Below are positions 7,639 through 16,647 of a stretch of DNA of 28,448 bases, in pieces. The position numbers and the translations under genes were made by a program. How positions within the stretch are numbered: position 1 is the first letter of the stretch; every line of letters begins with the position of its first letter. The DNA comes from Fidelibacterota bacterium (GTDB taxonomy: Bacteria; Fidelibacterota; UBA2242; JAFGTP01). The DNA is taken from positions 1-28,448 of the forward strand of contig JAIPJV010000003.1 of assembly GCA_021734005.1 (NCBI GenBank). The letters are read 5' to 3'. Below the pieces are notes generated by a model. That model was not told where the DNA came from. It did no database searches and worked only from the letters and a program-made list of their open reading frames with translations.

Positions 7639-9429
7639 CTATTTTATAAGAATCATCTTTTTATTTTGGCTGAATTTTTTATAGTTACTAATCTCTTCCA
7701 ATCTATAATAATAAATTCCACTGGATAAATTGCTTTGCCACTGATATTGGTGTTTACCCGGTTTCAAATTCTTATAGAAAATCCGATCAACTCTTTGGCC
7801 CAATCCATTATAAATCGATAGATCATATACCCCTTGTTTACTTATTTCAAAATTAATAGTTGTCCTTGAATTGAAGGGATTGGGGTAGTTCTGGTATAAT
7901 TTGAAATGAGGTTGGTTGATACTTCTATCTTTGATTTCTGTCGAATTCTGAAATATTTTGATACCATTTAGCACAGCAAAATCTTTTATCTCACTAAAAT
8001 GGATATCTATAATTCCATCTTCAATTTTTATTGAGCGAGCCTCACAATTGAAAGCAGTATTTTTACCGACTTTCTTAAATAGGTCTAAAGAATCAATTAC
8101 AAGTTGATTTTCAATAGCAACATCAAATATTCGTTTTCCTGACTGATCAAAATAATTTTCCATCATCATCAAAATTATATCATATTCTCCATTAGGGACA
8201 GCGATCTTATACTCTACTGCCCCGTTAATAAAGGTATGAAAAATCTTATCTTCCTGAGTGTTGGCAATTTCACCAGAAGTAGAATAGACTGTACCACCAA
8301 TTCTACCATAATAATTGTCCTTCCATTTAGCATCTGTTTGATATTGAAGTTCCTGTTTACCGCCCACATTGATAAAAAGAGGAAATTTCTGTTCAGAAGG
8401 CATTATGATCTGGCGGGATGTTACCATATTTTTATTCTGAAAAAGGTCTTCTACTCCCGAGGCGACGATTGTATAAGTTGAATCCGGACATATGTTTTCT
8501 GTCTCTAATTCGGCCGTTCTAGTGTTTATTAATTGGACTGAAACTAAGGAGCCCGGTTGTCCGGAAAGTGCATATGTACTGATCTGAGAGGCTGCACCTT
8601 GATGAACTTCCTCAGAAAATTTCAGATTTATTTTATTTTGGATAAATCGAGCATTTTTAATAAAAGGATTATTATTATCGACATAGCCAGGGTTTTCTTT
8701 ATCAGTGAGACAAAGAATCATATGGCCATCTTGAAATACAACATTTTGAGGAATAAAATCAGAATTGTTGCCATTCCAGGTATGAGTGGCTTTTGCCCAT
8801 CTGTTGGAATTAAAATCATCGAAGTCGTCATGCCATTCCACAGTAAAATTATTATCAGTTCCGTAATTGCCTTCACCAGGCGTATAGGAACTATATTGGG
8901 TCCAATCATAGTAGGCAAATTGGGGTAAACATTTTTCATCAAAAGTTCCGACCCAATCTTCATAAACAGGCTGCCAGATATTCATCATCATTTTTTGTGC
9001 CTCAGTTAACGTACTAATATGAGAATCTGTTTGACGATAAACTTCCAGACTATCAACAAACCAGGCTACATAATCGGGCGTCCATTCAATAGCATAATGG
9101 TGAAATCCAGCAGAAGGGTCAAAATTGACCCGCTGATTACGGACATGATTGTTTTGCCCGGGAGTAATGGTATTAAACTGAATATTATCATCAAATCGTC
9201 CCATTATCTCAATATCGATTTCATTCCATTCATCAATGCCTTCAGAACCTAATTCATGATAAGTAAAAAAAGTGGATAATTGTCCGCTAGCAGGCGATGC
9301 TTTGTAGCAAACGTCAAATCTGCCATAGGTATAAGCAGATTTTGTTCTTAATTCAGCACCATAATAATCTTTAGCAGAAACTAAAGATAACATAGTAATT
9401 AATAATATTAGGAATATAATTCTTTTCAT
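7639..9429 (-). CDS. Circularly permuted GH16 lichenase (endo-1,3-1,4-beta-glucanase) with malectin-like and T9SS sorting domains
   Basis: After a signal peptide (V-S-A at about 17-19), the mature protein opens K-D-Y-Y-G-A-E-L, in the middle of the usual GH16 fold. The active-site strand is W-N-E-I-D-I-E-I-M-G with E70 (nucleophile), D72 and E74 (acid/base), the ExDxE form of lichenases. The strands that normally begin a lichenase (F-T-V-E-W-H-D-D-F-D, S-N-R-W, then N-V-V-F-Q-D-G-H-M-I-L) appear instead at residues 194-248, after the normal C-terminal strand. This order and much of the wording match, from memory, the natural circular permutant of Fibrobacter succinogenes. Residues 259-345 resemble an SbsA/Big_5-type Ig domain, 350-494 a malectin-like (CBM57) domain, and 510-596 a T9SS sorting domain with Y-P-N-P-F-N. 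The GGAG before the ATG lies in the last codons of the GH5 gene upstream, only 3 bases from its stop, so the two are translationally coupled. Substrate: mixed-linkage beta-glucan. Confidence 0.93.
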   Translation of the reverse strand: MKRIIFLILLITMLSLVSAKDYYGAELRTKSAYTYGRFDVCYKASPASGQLSTFFTYHELGSEGIDEWNEIDIEIMGRFDDNIQFNTITPGQNNHVRNQRVNFDPSAGFHHYAIEWTPDYVAWFVDSLEVYRQTDSHISTLTEAQKMMMNIWQPVYEDWVGTFDEKCLPQFAYYDWTQYSSYTPGEGNYGTDNNFTVEWHDDFDDFNSNRWAKATHTWNGNNSDFIPQNVVFQDGHMILCLTDKENPGYVDNNNPFIKNARFIQNKINLKFSEEVHQGAASQISTYALSGQPGSLVSVQLINTRTAELETENICPDSTYTIVASGVEDLFQNKNMVTSRQIIMPSEQKFPLFINVGGKQELQYQTDAKWKDNYYGRIGGTVYSTSGEIANTQEDKIFHTFINGAVEYKIAVPNGEYDIILMMMENYFDQSGKRIFDVAIENQLVIDSLDLFKKVGKNTAFNCEARSIKIEDGIIDIHFSEIKDFAVLNGIKIFQNSTEIKDRSINQPHFKLYQNYPNPFNSRTTINFEISKQGVYDLSIYNGLGQRVDRIFYKNLKPGKHQYQWQSNLSSGIYYYRLEEISNYKKFSQNKKMILIK

Positions 9430-9432
9430 TAA

Positions 9433-10479
9433 TTACTCCGGAATCAGAGCGTTTAGCAAAAAATTTCTCCATTGACCGGCCTGATCATCATAGGCGCCAA
9501 AGCCGGAGCAAAATTCCCAATAAGCCCAACTAAAATTTCGAGATTCAGCTTCTTCTCTGATTCTCTCAGTCCAGAGATGACGAGAAGTAGAATCGGCCCT
9601 GCTATAAGCTCCAAATTCTCCAATAAATACAGGAATATTGTTAGCGGCCGCCCATTGATCAATAGTTATAAAATCACTGACAATACTCTGGACTTCAGCC
9701 GCCTTATTTCTCCAGATTGTTCCCAGCCATTCATCGCTCCCATCAACCCATTCGGCTCCTTGATGGGTAAATTGAAAGGGCTCATAATAATGGAGTGTTA
9801 AAATAAGCCTGTTATCTTCAGGTAAATCTAAATCTGATAAAGAAGAGAGGCCACCCCAACTGGCTGTTCCAATAATTAGGGGTCGCATGGAATTTTTATT
9901 TCTAATAATTTCAACCAGATCAGATAAATAAACATTCCAGAGCTCGGGAGTCAATTGATCATTGGGTTCATTTAATATTTCAAAAGAGAGTTCAACAGAA
10001 AAATCCTGATAATGACTGGAAAGCTGACGCCAAATACTGTATAATTTTGCTTTTTCCTCGTCTGGATTTTCCATAATCTCATTATAATGATGAACATTTA
10101 TGATCACTTTTAAATCGTTGTTAAGAGCCTGATAAAGGACCTGATCAACTCTATTTATAAAATTATGGTTAATTGTATAGGGAGAATCAACCGATGTATG
10201 AGCTGACCACCGGATAGGTATTCTGACATTATCAAATCCGGCTTTTTTAATAATAGAAAAATATTCTTCCCGAATTGTCACGCCCCAGTCTCCTTCCGAA
10301 GGAGCCTCAAGAGCATTCCCCAAATTGATTCCCCGTCCTAGTTCTTTATTATACTCAAAGATGTCTATTGTGTCAGGTTCGGCATAGCTTTCATTATTTA
10401 CAGGTGACTTGCATTTGGAAATAACAAAACTAAGGATAAGGAAAAATAATATTAATAATAGGCTGAATTCTTTTTTCAT
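9433..10479 (-). CDS. GH5 endo-beta-glucanase lipoprotein, Thermotoga Cel5A-like (subfamily 25 type)
   Basis: The protein has 348 residues and a lipoprotein signal with V-I-S-K-C (C23 acylated). The catalytic barrel starts L-G-R-G-I-N-L-G-N-A-L-E-A-P and contains V-R-I-P-I-R-W, N-V-H-H-Y, the acid/base motif F-E-I-L-N-E-P-N (E171), H-Y-Y-E-P-F-Q-F-T-H-Q-G-A-E-W and the nucleophile motif V-F-I-G-E-F-G-A-Y (E288). This string of motifs closely follows T. maritima Cel5A as I recall it. That enzyme cleaves barley beta-glucan, cellulose derivatives and glucomannan, so a 1,4-cleaving role on mixed-linkage glucan or mannan is likely. No extra binding module is present. No ribosome binding site is obvious before the ATG. 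A 176-base gap separates it from the other GH5 gene, while the lichenase starts 3 bases after its stop. Confidence 0.94.
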   Translation of the reverse strand: MKKEFSLLLILFFLILSFVISKCKSPVNNESYAEPDTIDIFEYNKELGRGINLGNALEAPSEGDWGVTIREEYFSIIKKAGFDNVRIPIRWSAHTSVDSPYTINHNFINRVDQVLYQALNNDLKVIINVHHYNEIMENPDEEKAKLYSIWRQLSSHYQDFSVELSFEILNEPNDQLTPELWNVYLSDLVEIIRNKNSMRPLIIGTASWGGLSSLSDLDLPEDNRLILTLHYYEPFQFTHQGAEWVDGSDEWLGTIWRNKAAEVQSIVSDFITIDQWAAANNIPVFIGEFGAYSRADSTSRHLWTERIREEAESRNFSWAYWEFCSGFGAYDDQAGQWRNFLLNALIPE

Positions 10480-10655
10480 ATGACAATACTTATAAGCTAA
10501 ATTTTAACTTAGCAGGAAAAACTAATGAAAATATTAGTCTGCGTAAATTTTATATCAACTACTGGTAATATAAACAAAATTAGTGCTACACTCAATATAC
10601 TTGGGTATTTATTAATAATCCCTTTTAATGGCAGAAAAGTTAATCTATTTCTCAA

Positions 10656-11894
10656 TCATTCCTGAATTAAAGCCTGAACCACTTCTCCATTTAGAGAGCA
10701 TCTGTCAATTTTTGCGTTTTCTGCCACCTGCATCATAACATCATAAGCAAAACTGGTATCAGGCTTTTCACCACCATTTTGCCAGTAATTTATTAGCTCA
10801 TCATAGCCCTGTGGTTTAGGTATAGTATAAGCACCGGTTGTTGATTCCATTTTTTTCCAGGTCCACCAGGCCCATCCGATCTTATATTCCTCCAATAATT
10901 GAACAGCTTCTTCATACCATTGATTATTGTTTTCTCCAGACTCACCCATCCAGAGGGGGACATTATATTTATCCCGCATTTGTAGATAATGCAGAATTGT
11001 TTCAGTAGTATTATCGCACCAATAACGGTGAAAACTAAGGACAATATTATCATCATCAAAAGGCCATAGACCAGTATGATCATTGGCAAACCAATTACCT
11101 TCTATAAAAATTATATGATTTTGATCGACCTCCCTGATTGCTGCAATTAATTTTTCATATAATTGCTTGAGTTCTATGTTTTCTTCACCAAGATACCAGT
11201 TTGGTTCATTAATTAGATCATAGCCACCAATCCAGGGTTCATCTGAGTATCTTTCAGCTAGTTTTCGCCAGAGGTCTATTGTTTTTTGTTTATTTTGGTC
11301 GCTTTCCCATAGTGATGGTTTGGAAGGATCATAATCAGAAATATTAGCATCCTGGCCCTGCCCACCAGGAGCAGCGTGAAGATCTAAAATAAGATAGACC
11401 TGATTAGCAGCACACCATTCTAAAAGTTTATCGATCATTTCAAAACCTCTATCCCGCCATGTGTTTTCTCCCTGAACCGGTTCTTCCTGAATTGGTAAAG
11501 TAAAGAGATTGTAATGCATAGCTACTCTTAATGAGTTAAAACCCAGAATTGACAATTTTTCTACATCCTCTTCCGTACAATAGTTATCAAGCCAGGCCTG
11601 ATGATAAGTTTCTAATCTTTCAGTACCAATTAATTCTTCAATATCAGCAAAAATAGAATGCTGTCCTTCGGTAGCGCTGCCACTAACCAGCATCATATAA
11701 GGCTCCTGAACCATCCAGCCTCCAAATCCCATTCCCCTTAAAAGTACTTCATTACCCGATCCGTCAACAATCATTTTATCCTCGGTTTGCAAAAAGCCAG
11801 CCATATTGTCATTATTTTTTGTTGGATCAGAACATTGCCATAAACTAACAATTAATGTTAAAGTCAGAAGGACAAATTGTATTTTTTTCTTCAT
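10656..11894 (-). CDS. GH5-family glycoside hydrolase lipoprotein
   Basis: The protein has 412 residues. The lipoprotein signal ends S-L-W-Q-C (C21). The TIM-barrel features run G-N-E-V-L-L-R-G-M-G-F-G-G-W, S-L-R-V-A-M-H, L-D-L-H-A-A-P-G-G-Q-G, Y-D-L-I-N-E-P-N (acid/base E230), S-F-H-R-Y-W and L-W-M-G-E-S-G-E (nucleophile E318), then W-A-W-W-T-W-K-K. It is clearly a different GH5 subfamily from its neighbour. The L-H-A-A-P-G-G-Q and G-G-W segments recall exo-beta-1,3-glucanase-like GH5 proteins, but I cannot assign a subfamily. Acting on beta-1,3- or mixed-linkage oligosaccharides at the envelope would fit the locus. It is the first enzyme after the receptor genes, 140 bases downstream of the PorV-like gene. 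That gap holds a 7-base inverted repeat (TCAAAGC 11967-11973, GCTTTGA 11984-11990) but no clear terminator. Confidence 0.9.
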   Translation of the reverse strand: MKKKIQFVLLTLTLIVSLWQCSDPTKNNDNMAGFLQTEDKMIVDGSGNEVLLRGMGFGGWMVQEPYMMLVSGSATEGQHSIFADIEELIGTERLETYHQAWLDNYCTEEDVEKLSILGFNSLRVAMHYNLFTLPIQEEPVQGENTWRDRGFEMIDKLLEWCAANQVYLILDLHAAPGGQGQDANISDYDPSKPSLWESDQNKQKTIDLWRKLAERYSDEPWIGGYDLINEPNWYLGEENIELKQLYEKLIAAIREVDQNHIIFIEGNWFANDHTGLWPFDDDNIVLSFHRYWCDNTTETILHYLQMRDKYNVPLWMGESGENNNQWYEEAVQLLEEYKIGWAWWTWKKMESTTGAYTIPKPQGYDELINYWQNGGEKPDTSFAYDVMMQVAENAKIDRCSLNGEVVQALIQE

Positions 11895-12034
11895 AATTTA
11901 TTAATCCATTTTAAAAACCGTGTCTATCAACTTAATTATATTTCATTTATTTTTTTAGCATATTAGTCAAAGCAAATATTTGAGCTTTGATTTAATTGCC
12001 TTTTATTAAATGAGAATCTTTTTAATCTATTGAG

Positions 12035-13096
12035 TTAAAATTGTAATTCAATGGTATATGTATTTGTATTACCAAGAATGCCCAGATCTCTAAAGGCATA
12101 ATCAACTTTGACAACATAATTGCCAATAAGATTCAAGGCAAGACCTCCTCCGTAGGTGAGTCCATATTCACTCTCGGTCATAAAAACACCTTTATATCCA
12201 CTTCTTAAGAAAAAGCTACCTGTTCCCGGGATTTGCAATCTATATTGAGAACCAATATTTACGTATTCGCTGTTATTATTAGGATGGAGAGCATCAGCAG
12301 CAACAGTCAGGCGATGGTATCGTGTAGAAATGGGGTTAAAGGACATTCCAAAGCGAAAAATGAGAGGTAGTTCCCATTCTGATAATTTATATTCTCCAGG
12401 AGTATCCTCATAATTGCCATTTTCATTAGGTGCAATATCAATCGGATAGACAAGATCCATTCCACTGTATTTCATCTTGGTGCCATAATTAGAAATACTC
12501 ATTCCAATTTTTAAAGCATCTTCTTCCTGTCCTGAAAACGCGAAAAAATTGGTATTTACTAATACTCCCAGATCAATAGCTATTGCACTGGCTGTTTCAT
12601 GCCAAATCTGAGAGGTGATATATTTTCCTGTCGCTCCAAAGGCAAACCACTGAGCTAATTTTCTTGAGTAACTAAAGGAAAAACAGTAGTCATCAGCAGA
12701 AAATTTTTCACCTGTGCCCTCCTGCATATCAAGAGTAGTCACATCCATTTTTCCATAATCCATATTATAGAATCCAACGGATAAAGTTCCGATATAAGGA
12801 TTTACATAGGAAGCTGCTGCTGCGTTGAGATTGATACCAACTAGCCAGGGTTGTTGCATGAATAAAGCGTGGTTTCTCTCCATAAAAGCCAGTCCGGCCG
12901 GATTCCAATAAATTGATGCCAGCCCACCTGGAATGCTGGCATAAGCATCACCCATAGCAATTCCATCACTACCAATGCCAATTTCCAGAAAATTTGCTGT
13001 AGTAGTTCCAACCCGATAGGGCTCCTGACTCTGAAGACTAGAACTGAGTGTCAAAAGTATTATAATGATCATAAAGGATATTTTTCGAAATTTCAT
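12035..13096 (-). CDS. PorV/UPF0164-type outer-membrane beta-barrel protein
   Basis: This 353-residue protein has a signal peptide cleaved after about S-S-S-L-Q-S-Q. The segment F-L-E-I-G-I-G-S-D-G-I-A-M-G-D-A-Y, followed by I-Y-W-N-P-A-G-L, is the hallmark of the PorV/UPF0164 family. The rest alternates short amphipathic strands and glycines, as in a FadL-like barrel, and ends E-L-Q-F with a terminal aromatic. In Bacteroidota PorV carries T9SS cargo to the attachment machinery. Paralogues beside TonB receptors and T9SS-tagged proteins are common in less-studied FCB phyla. It sits 37 bases after the 1158-residue T9SS-tagged protein, so the two probably form a pair: this barrel may act as a dedicated shuttle or surface anchor for that protein. 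A GGGAGAGG ribosome site precedes the ATG. The shuttle role is inference. Confidence 0.85.
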   Translation of the reverse strand: MKFRKISFMIIIILLTLSSSLQSQEPYRVGTTTANFLEIGIGSDGIAMGDAYASIPGGLASIYWNPAGLAFMERNHALFMQQPWLVGINLNAAAASYVNPYIGTLSVGFYNMDYGKMDVTTLDMQEGTGEKFSADDYCFSFSYSRKLAQWFAFGATGKYITSQIWHETASAIAIDLGVLVNTNFFAFSGQEEDALKIGMSISNYGTKMKYSGMDLVYPIDIAPNENGNYEDTPGEYKLSEWELPLIFRFGMSFNPISTRYHRLTVAADALHPNNNSEYVNIGSQYRLQIPGTGSFFLRSGYKGVFMTESEYGLTYGGGLALNLIGNYVVKVDYAFRDLGILGNTNTYTIELQF

Positions 13097-13133
13097 CTGA
13101 ACCTCTCCCGAGATTTTAATTTATTAAATTTAT

Positions 13134-16100
13134 TTATTTTACGATTGCAAATTTGCCCATTTTAACATCATTTGTCAATGCGGATTTTATGTGATAAATA
13201 TAAACTCCAGCAGCAACATCAAGTCCTTCTCTGCTTTTTAGATCCCAGTAGGCTATTCCATTTTCAGAACTATTGGAAACATCGAATTCATCAACGAGAA
13301 TTCCACTAACAGTAAATATTTTGATCTCGCATTGGGAAGGAACATGAGTGAACATAATCTGCCGTCTTTGATTTAAATAGGGATTTTTTACAGCCGGCTC
13401 GAGCTTATTTGTAGCAATATAAGGGTTGGGAACAACCTTTATATCTTCCATTGTTTCTTTTAAGCCTTGATCATCGAGAGAATCAATTACCAGAGGCATG
13501 AATTTTATCGTATCTGTGCTCCAGAATGGTCTTTTAAATGTGACATGGTATTCATCGCCTTTCTGAGGCATATTCTCATCTAATGTGCCTGTTAAATCAA
13601 TGGCCATTACAGCTCCCGCCCACTCTCCTTCTGAATCAAGTGGACCTGCAAAAACTCGATCTGCCGATACATCATATAGGCCATTCCCATTCTGATCATG
13701 GACGACAAGATCCAAAACTTCGTATGATCCTGTTGAATCAAGAAAAGACTTATTTATGACTTTAAAATGGATTCCTACATCATTCAAAATATCTCTCCTA
13801 ATCCAGCTTCCACCAATATCAAGAACTCGACGAGCTACACCGGCGCCAGTATAGAGAACTTCTGTGGTATCACCAAAGATAATATCATAATCCCAGGGGA
13901 AGTTTTTGGATTCCGGCGTAGTCTGAATACTGACAGAGCCATCTCCAATTACCCATCCTGAGTTAACGGGATCATATTCAGGAGTGATAACAGAAGTAGT
14001 AATGTTTAACCTGAGACCATCAAAAACATCAGTCTGGATTGTTCGGCTATTATTTAAATAATATCCGCCTAATTCATCGTCTGATAATAAATTAGTTCCA
14101 AAAAATCTATCCGGCGTTTCTTGATAAACAATACTACTATCACTACAATCCATAACCTGAATACTATTGTTGTAATAATTCATACCGTGATCATAATTTT
14201 CAACTAAATCAAGAGGAGAAACTCCAAAAGTAACAGCATATTCTTTGCCTGATTGTAAGGCTTTGTTAGCCATAATTTCAGGAGTTACACTGCCGCTCCC
14301 CAGAACTCCGGTTGTATCTATCATCTTAATTTCATCGGCTACATATCCGGCTGCCATTTGGTGAGGAGTAGCAATAGCAACATTAGGACTGGTGGCTGTC
14401 ACATTTTCCGACTCGTCTAATTCTACGATAATATTATTTTCTGAAGGAGATATGCCCGGGCCAATATTTGCCGCACCAGAGTCATAGGCCACTATTGCAT
14501 AATAGTAGGTTTTTCCATTGTCAACATTTTCATCTATAAAATAATGTTTTATTCCAGAATCATTGCCAAGATAATAACCCATTCCATTGACGAGTCCAAA
14601 ATTTGTAAAACCTGTCAAGTTATCCTTAATATCACATTGAAAAATCGGCTTTTTAAACATGGGAGTGCCGTATCCATCAGTTATTACTTCCGAGTCCTGA
14701 AATTTTTTGTCTGTGGAACGGAATAATTTATAGCCTTGAAAATCATTGGCATTCTTGAGAAAAGGGTCTCTAGTTTGGGTATCTGCTCGGTCGTCCCAGG
14801 TTAACACCACGTTCCCATCTCGTGAGGTCGCTGTCAAAGTCGGCATTTCTGGTGGTGATGCAAATCTATAATCCTTTTCATAAATTATCTGAACGATTTC
14901 TTTCTGTTTGAATAGAGCTGGAGCCTGATATCCATTTTCTTCAGTCAAACCTTCCAAAGGATCATAGGAATGGAGTTCTGCCATTGAAATTCTTTCTGTA
15001 CGACCTTCATATAGAGGAAAGGGCCCGGAGGCAAATAATTCAACAAGATTAGAAATATTACCCAGATAAGCAATCAAAGAATCCTGAACCATAATATTGT
15101 ACAATGATTTATCATTTCTGAACCATCTAGTGTAAGGTGGTCTATGAGGAGGTATGGGGAAAAGCATAAAAGATGTTAATCCAACCATATCGCTTTCACT
15201 AACATCAGTAACCGCAAAATTGGGTTCACAGCCAATTCCTTCCTGATAGCTGGGCATATGGTCACCTTCACCAGCATCTGGGCCATTATAATTAATGTCA
15301 TTAGGACCAACACCGTCAAGGCCAACATCATCACCGGCATCCTCACCATAGTCATAAACACCATTTCCATTGGCATCATTGCCATCCTGCCAGTCCTGAT
15401 CTTCATCACCCTCATAATGTTCTATTAGATCCTTTTCATCTAAATTATAAAAGGCTAAAAAATCATCAAGGTCACTTATTCCATCTTGCGGGCCAATTAT
15501 TTCTCCAGCAGGATTATCCCGTTTTTCATCCATTAACCCATCATCGTCATTATCCTTAAGATCATCAGGGAGTCCAGGACTTTCCAGATAGGCAAATCCC
15601 ATAAGTCCTGGCGTAAGTCCGCCCTGTCCAACTCCATCAATATCCCAGGAATAGGCCAGGTCAATAACTCTGTCAAAATATCCGAGTTCATCATCTTCAC
15701 CACTACTTCCAGCATCCCCAATACCATTATCAACCCAATAACCAAAACAGATATCACGAAGAGTATATTCAGAAACATTGGAAATATTGTATTCCCAAAA
15801 GACCGCATCGCGAGCCTGAGGATTGTTCCATTGAAAACCACGCACTGCTACTCGTAAACCAAGACCACCCCATGGCTTACCTGGTTGAATAGTGACATCT
15901 TCTTTTGTATCACCAATTTTATATCCAGGTCGAGGATAATATCTAGATCTATCTTCAGGACCCAGATACTCCTGATCCTGAGCATCGTTTAGTACAAAAT
16001 AGGTTTCCAGATCAGCATATTTGACTCCTCTTCCAAAACGGCCGTTCCATTCTCCCGGCCATTTCTTTGTTCTTCCAGTCGCTGGCCAACCTACAGCTGG

Positions 16101-16610
16101 CCAGGTTGTTGAGTCATCACTCATAGCCGGATTTTCGCTTTCCGGGTTAAAATATTCAAAAGTTGGATACAAGCCCCATTCTACTGTGCCAGTGGGATCG
16201 GTATCCATCTCTTCACGATATGCAGTCTGTAAATAAAAAAGTGTATCAATTTTACCCTGCATACTTTTTAAAGCAATCTGACCTGGATCAGTTACCGGGA
16301 TGGAGTCAATTGATGCTGGATCATTGTCTTTTTCTATATAAACTCGACCACCAATCAAAAGTCCAATTCCATCCAGCATTTGAACACCACTATAATTATT
16401 AGGCCATAATGACCCCTGCTTGGGCCATTGTGATAATTCTGAATTATTTTTAAAATAGAGCAGAACCCTATTCCCGTCCATCCATCCTTCTCGAATGGCG
16501 GCGATATCACCAGCAGGATCATCAGGGCCTTCATATAATTTACCCTGGCCCCTGGCACTTATCTGCAAGCCGAAAATTAACAATAAAGCAGATATAAAAA
16601 TTTTTCTCAT
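13134..16610 (-). CDS. Large T9SS-tagged surface protein of unknown function with Asp-rich calcium-binding-like segment and FN3 domain
   Basis: The 1158-residue protein has a signal peptide (about 1-21) and a strong AGGAGG six bases before the ATG. Residues 22-345 are rich in Trp, Tyr and Gly and match no family I recognise. Residues 350-450 are very acidic, with repeated D-x-D-x-D-G-like and D-A-N-G-N-G-V-Y-D loops like those of thrombospondin-3 or dockerin calcium sites. A further D-Q-N-G-N-G-L-Y-D loop comes later. Residues 588-735 look like a fibronectin-III domain (T-A-T-S-R-D-G-N-V-V-L-T-W). The last 100 residues are a variant T9SS sorting domain (V-V-P-N-P-Y, ending K-M-G-K-F-A-I-V-K). 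It is encoded 37 bases after the TonB receptor and 37 bases before the PorV-like barrel. The position is the one SusD takes in Bacteroides, so a surface glycan-capture or receptor-lid role is plausible. It has no lipobox or SusD-like helical repeats, so it is not SusD. Confidence 0.8.
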   Translation of the reverse strand: MRKIFISALLLIFGLQISARGQGKLYEGPDDPAGDIAAIREGWMDGNRVLLYFKNNSELSQWPKQGSLWPNNYSGVQMLDGIGLLIGGRVYIEKDNDPASIDSIPVTDPGQIALKSMQGKIDTLFYLQTAYREEMDTDPTGTVEWGLYPTFEYFNPESENPAMSDDSTTWPAVGWPATGRTKKWPGEWNGRFGRGVKYADLETYFVLNDAQDQEYLGPEDRSRYYPRPGYKIGDTKEDVTIQPGKPWGGLGLRVAVRGFQWNNPQARDAVFWEYNISNVSEYTLRDICFGYWVDNGIGDAGSSGEDDELGYFDRVIDLAYSWDIDGVGQGGLTPGLMGFAYLESPGLPDDLKDNDDDGLMDEKRDNPAGEIIGPQDGISDLDDFLAFYNLDEKDLIEHYEGDEDQDWQDGNDANGNGVYDYGEDAGDDVGLDGVGPNDINYNGPDAGEGDHMPSYQEGIGCEPNFAVTDVSESDMVGLTSFMLFPIPPHRPPYTRWFRNDKSLYNIMVQDSLIAYLGNISNLVELFASGPFPLYEGRTERISMAELHSYDPLEGLTEENGYQAPALFKQKEIVQIIYEKDYRFASPPEMPTLTATSRDGNVVLTWDDRADTQTRDPFLKNANDFQGYKLFRSTDKKFQDSEVITDGYGTPMFKKPIFQCDIKDNLTGFTNFGLVNGMGYYLGNDSGIKHYFIDENVDNGKTYYYAIVAYDSGAANIGPGISPSENNIIVELDESENVTATSPNVAIATPHQMAAGYVADEIKMIDTTGVLGSGSVTPEIMANKALQSGKEYAVTFGVSPLDLVENYDHGMNYYNNSIQVMDCSDSSIVYQETPDRFFGTNLLSDDELGGYYLNNSRTIQTDVFDGLRLNITTSVITPEYDPVNSGWVIGDGSVSIQTTPESKNFPWDYDIIFGDTTEVLYTGAGVARRVLDIGGSWIRRDILNDVGIHFKVINKSFLDSTGSYEVLDLVVHDQNGNGLYDVSADRVFAGPLDSEGEWAGAVMAIDLTGTLDENMPQKGDEYHVTFKRPFWSTDTIKFMPLVIDSLDDQGLKETMEDIKVVPNPYIATNKLEPAVKNPYLNQRRQIMFTHVPSQCEIKIFTVSGILVDEFDVSNSSENGIAYWDLKSREGLDVAAGVYIYHIKSALTNDVKMGKFAIVK

Positions 16611-16647
16611 TTATTCCTCCTAAAGTGCGTATTTTTCAGAATAATTC

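Noticed and set aside
8557..8928. 123-codon plus-strand open frame opposite the lichenase gene
   Set aside because: It has no ribosome site or recognisable family and lies antisense to a clear, well-conserved enzyme. Similar antisense frames occur opposite most genes here.
11967..11990. Intrinsic terminator between the PorV-like and GH5 genes
   Set aside because: The stem is only 7 bases with an AT-rich loop, and no U-tract follows on the minus strand.
15176..15841. Other-frame minus-strand ORFs with many Met residues inside the 1158-residue protein gene
   Set aside because: They are frame shadows of the Asp-rich stretch (GAT-rich codons read as ATG) and have no signal or domain.
13134..16610. 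SusD homologue
   Set aside because: The gene has the SusD position but the protein is about twice as long, lacks a lipobox and helical repeats, and ends in a T9SS-type domain.
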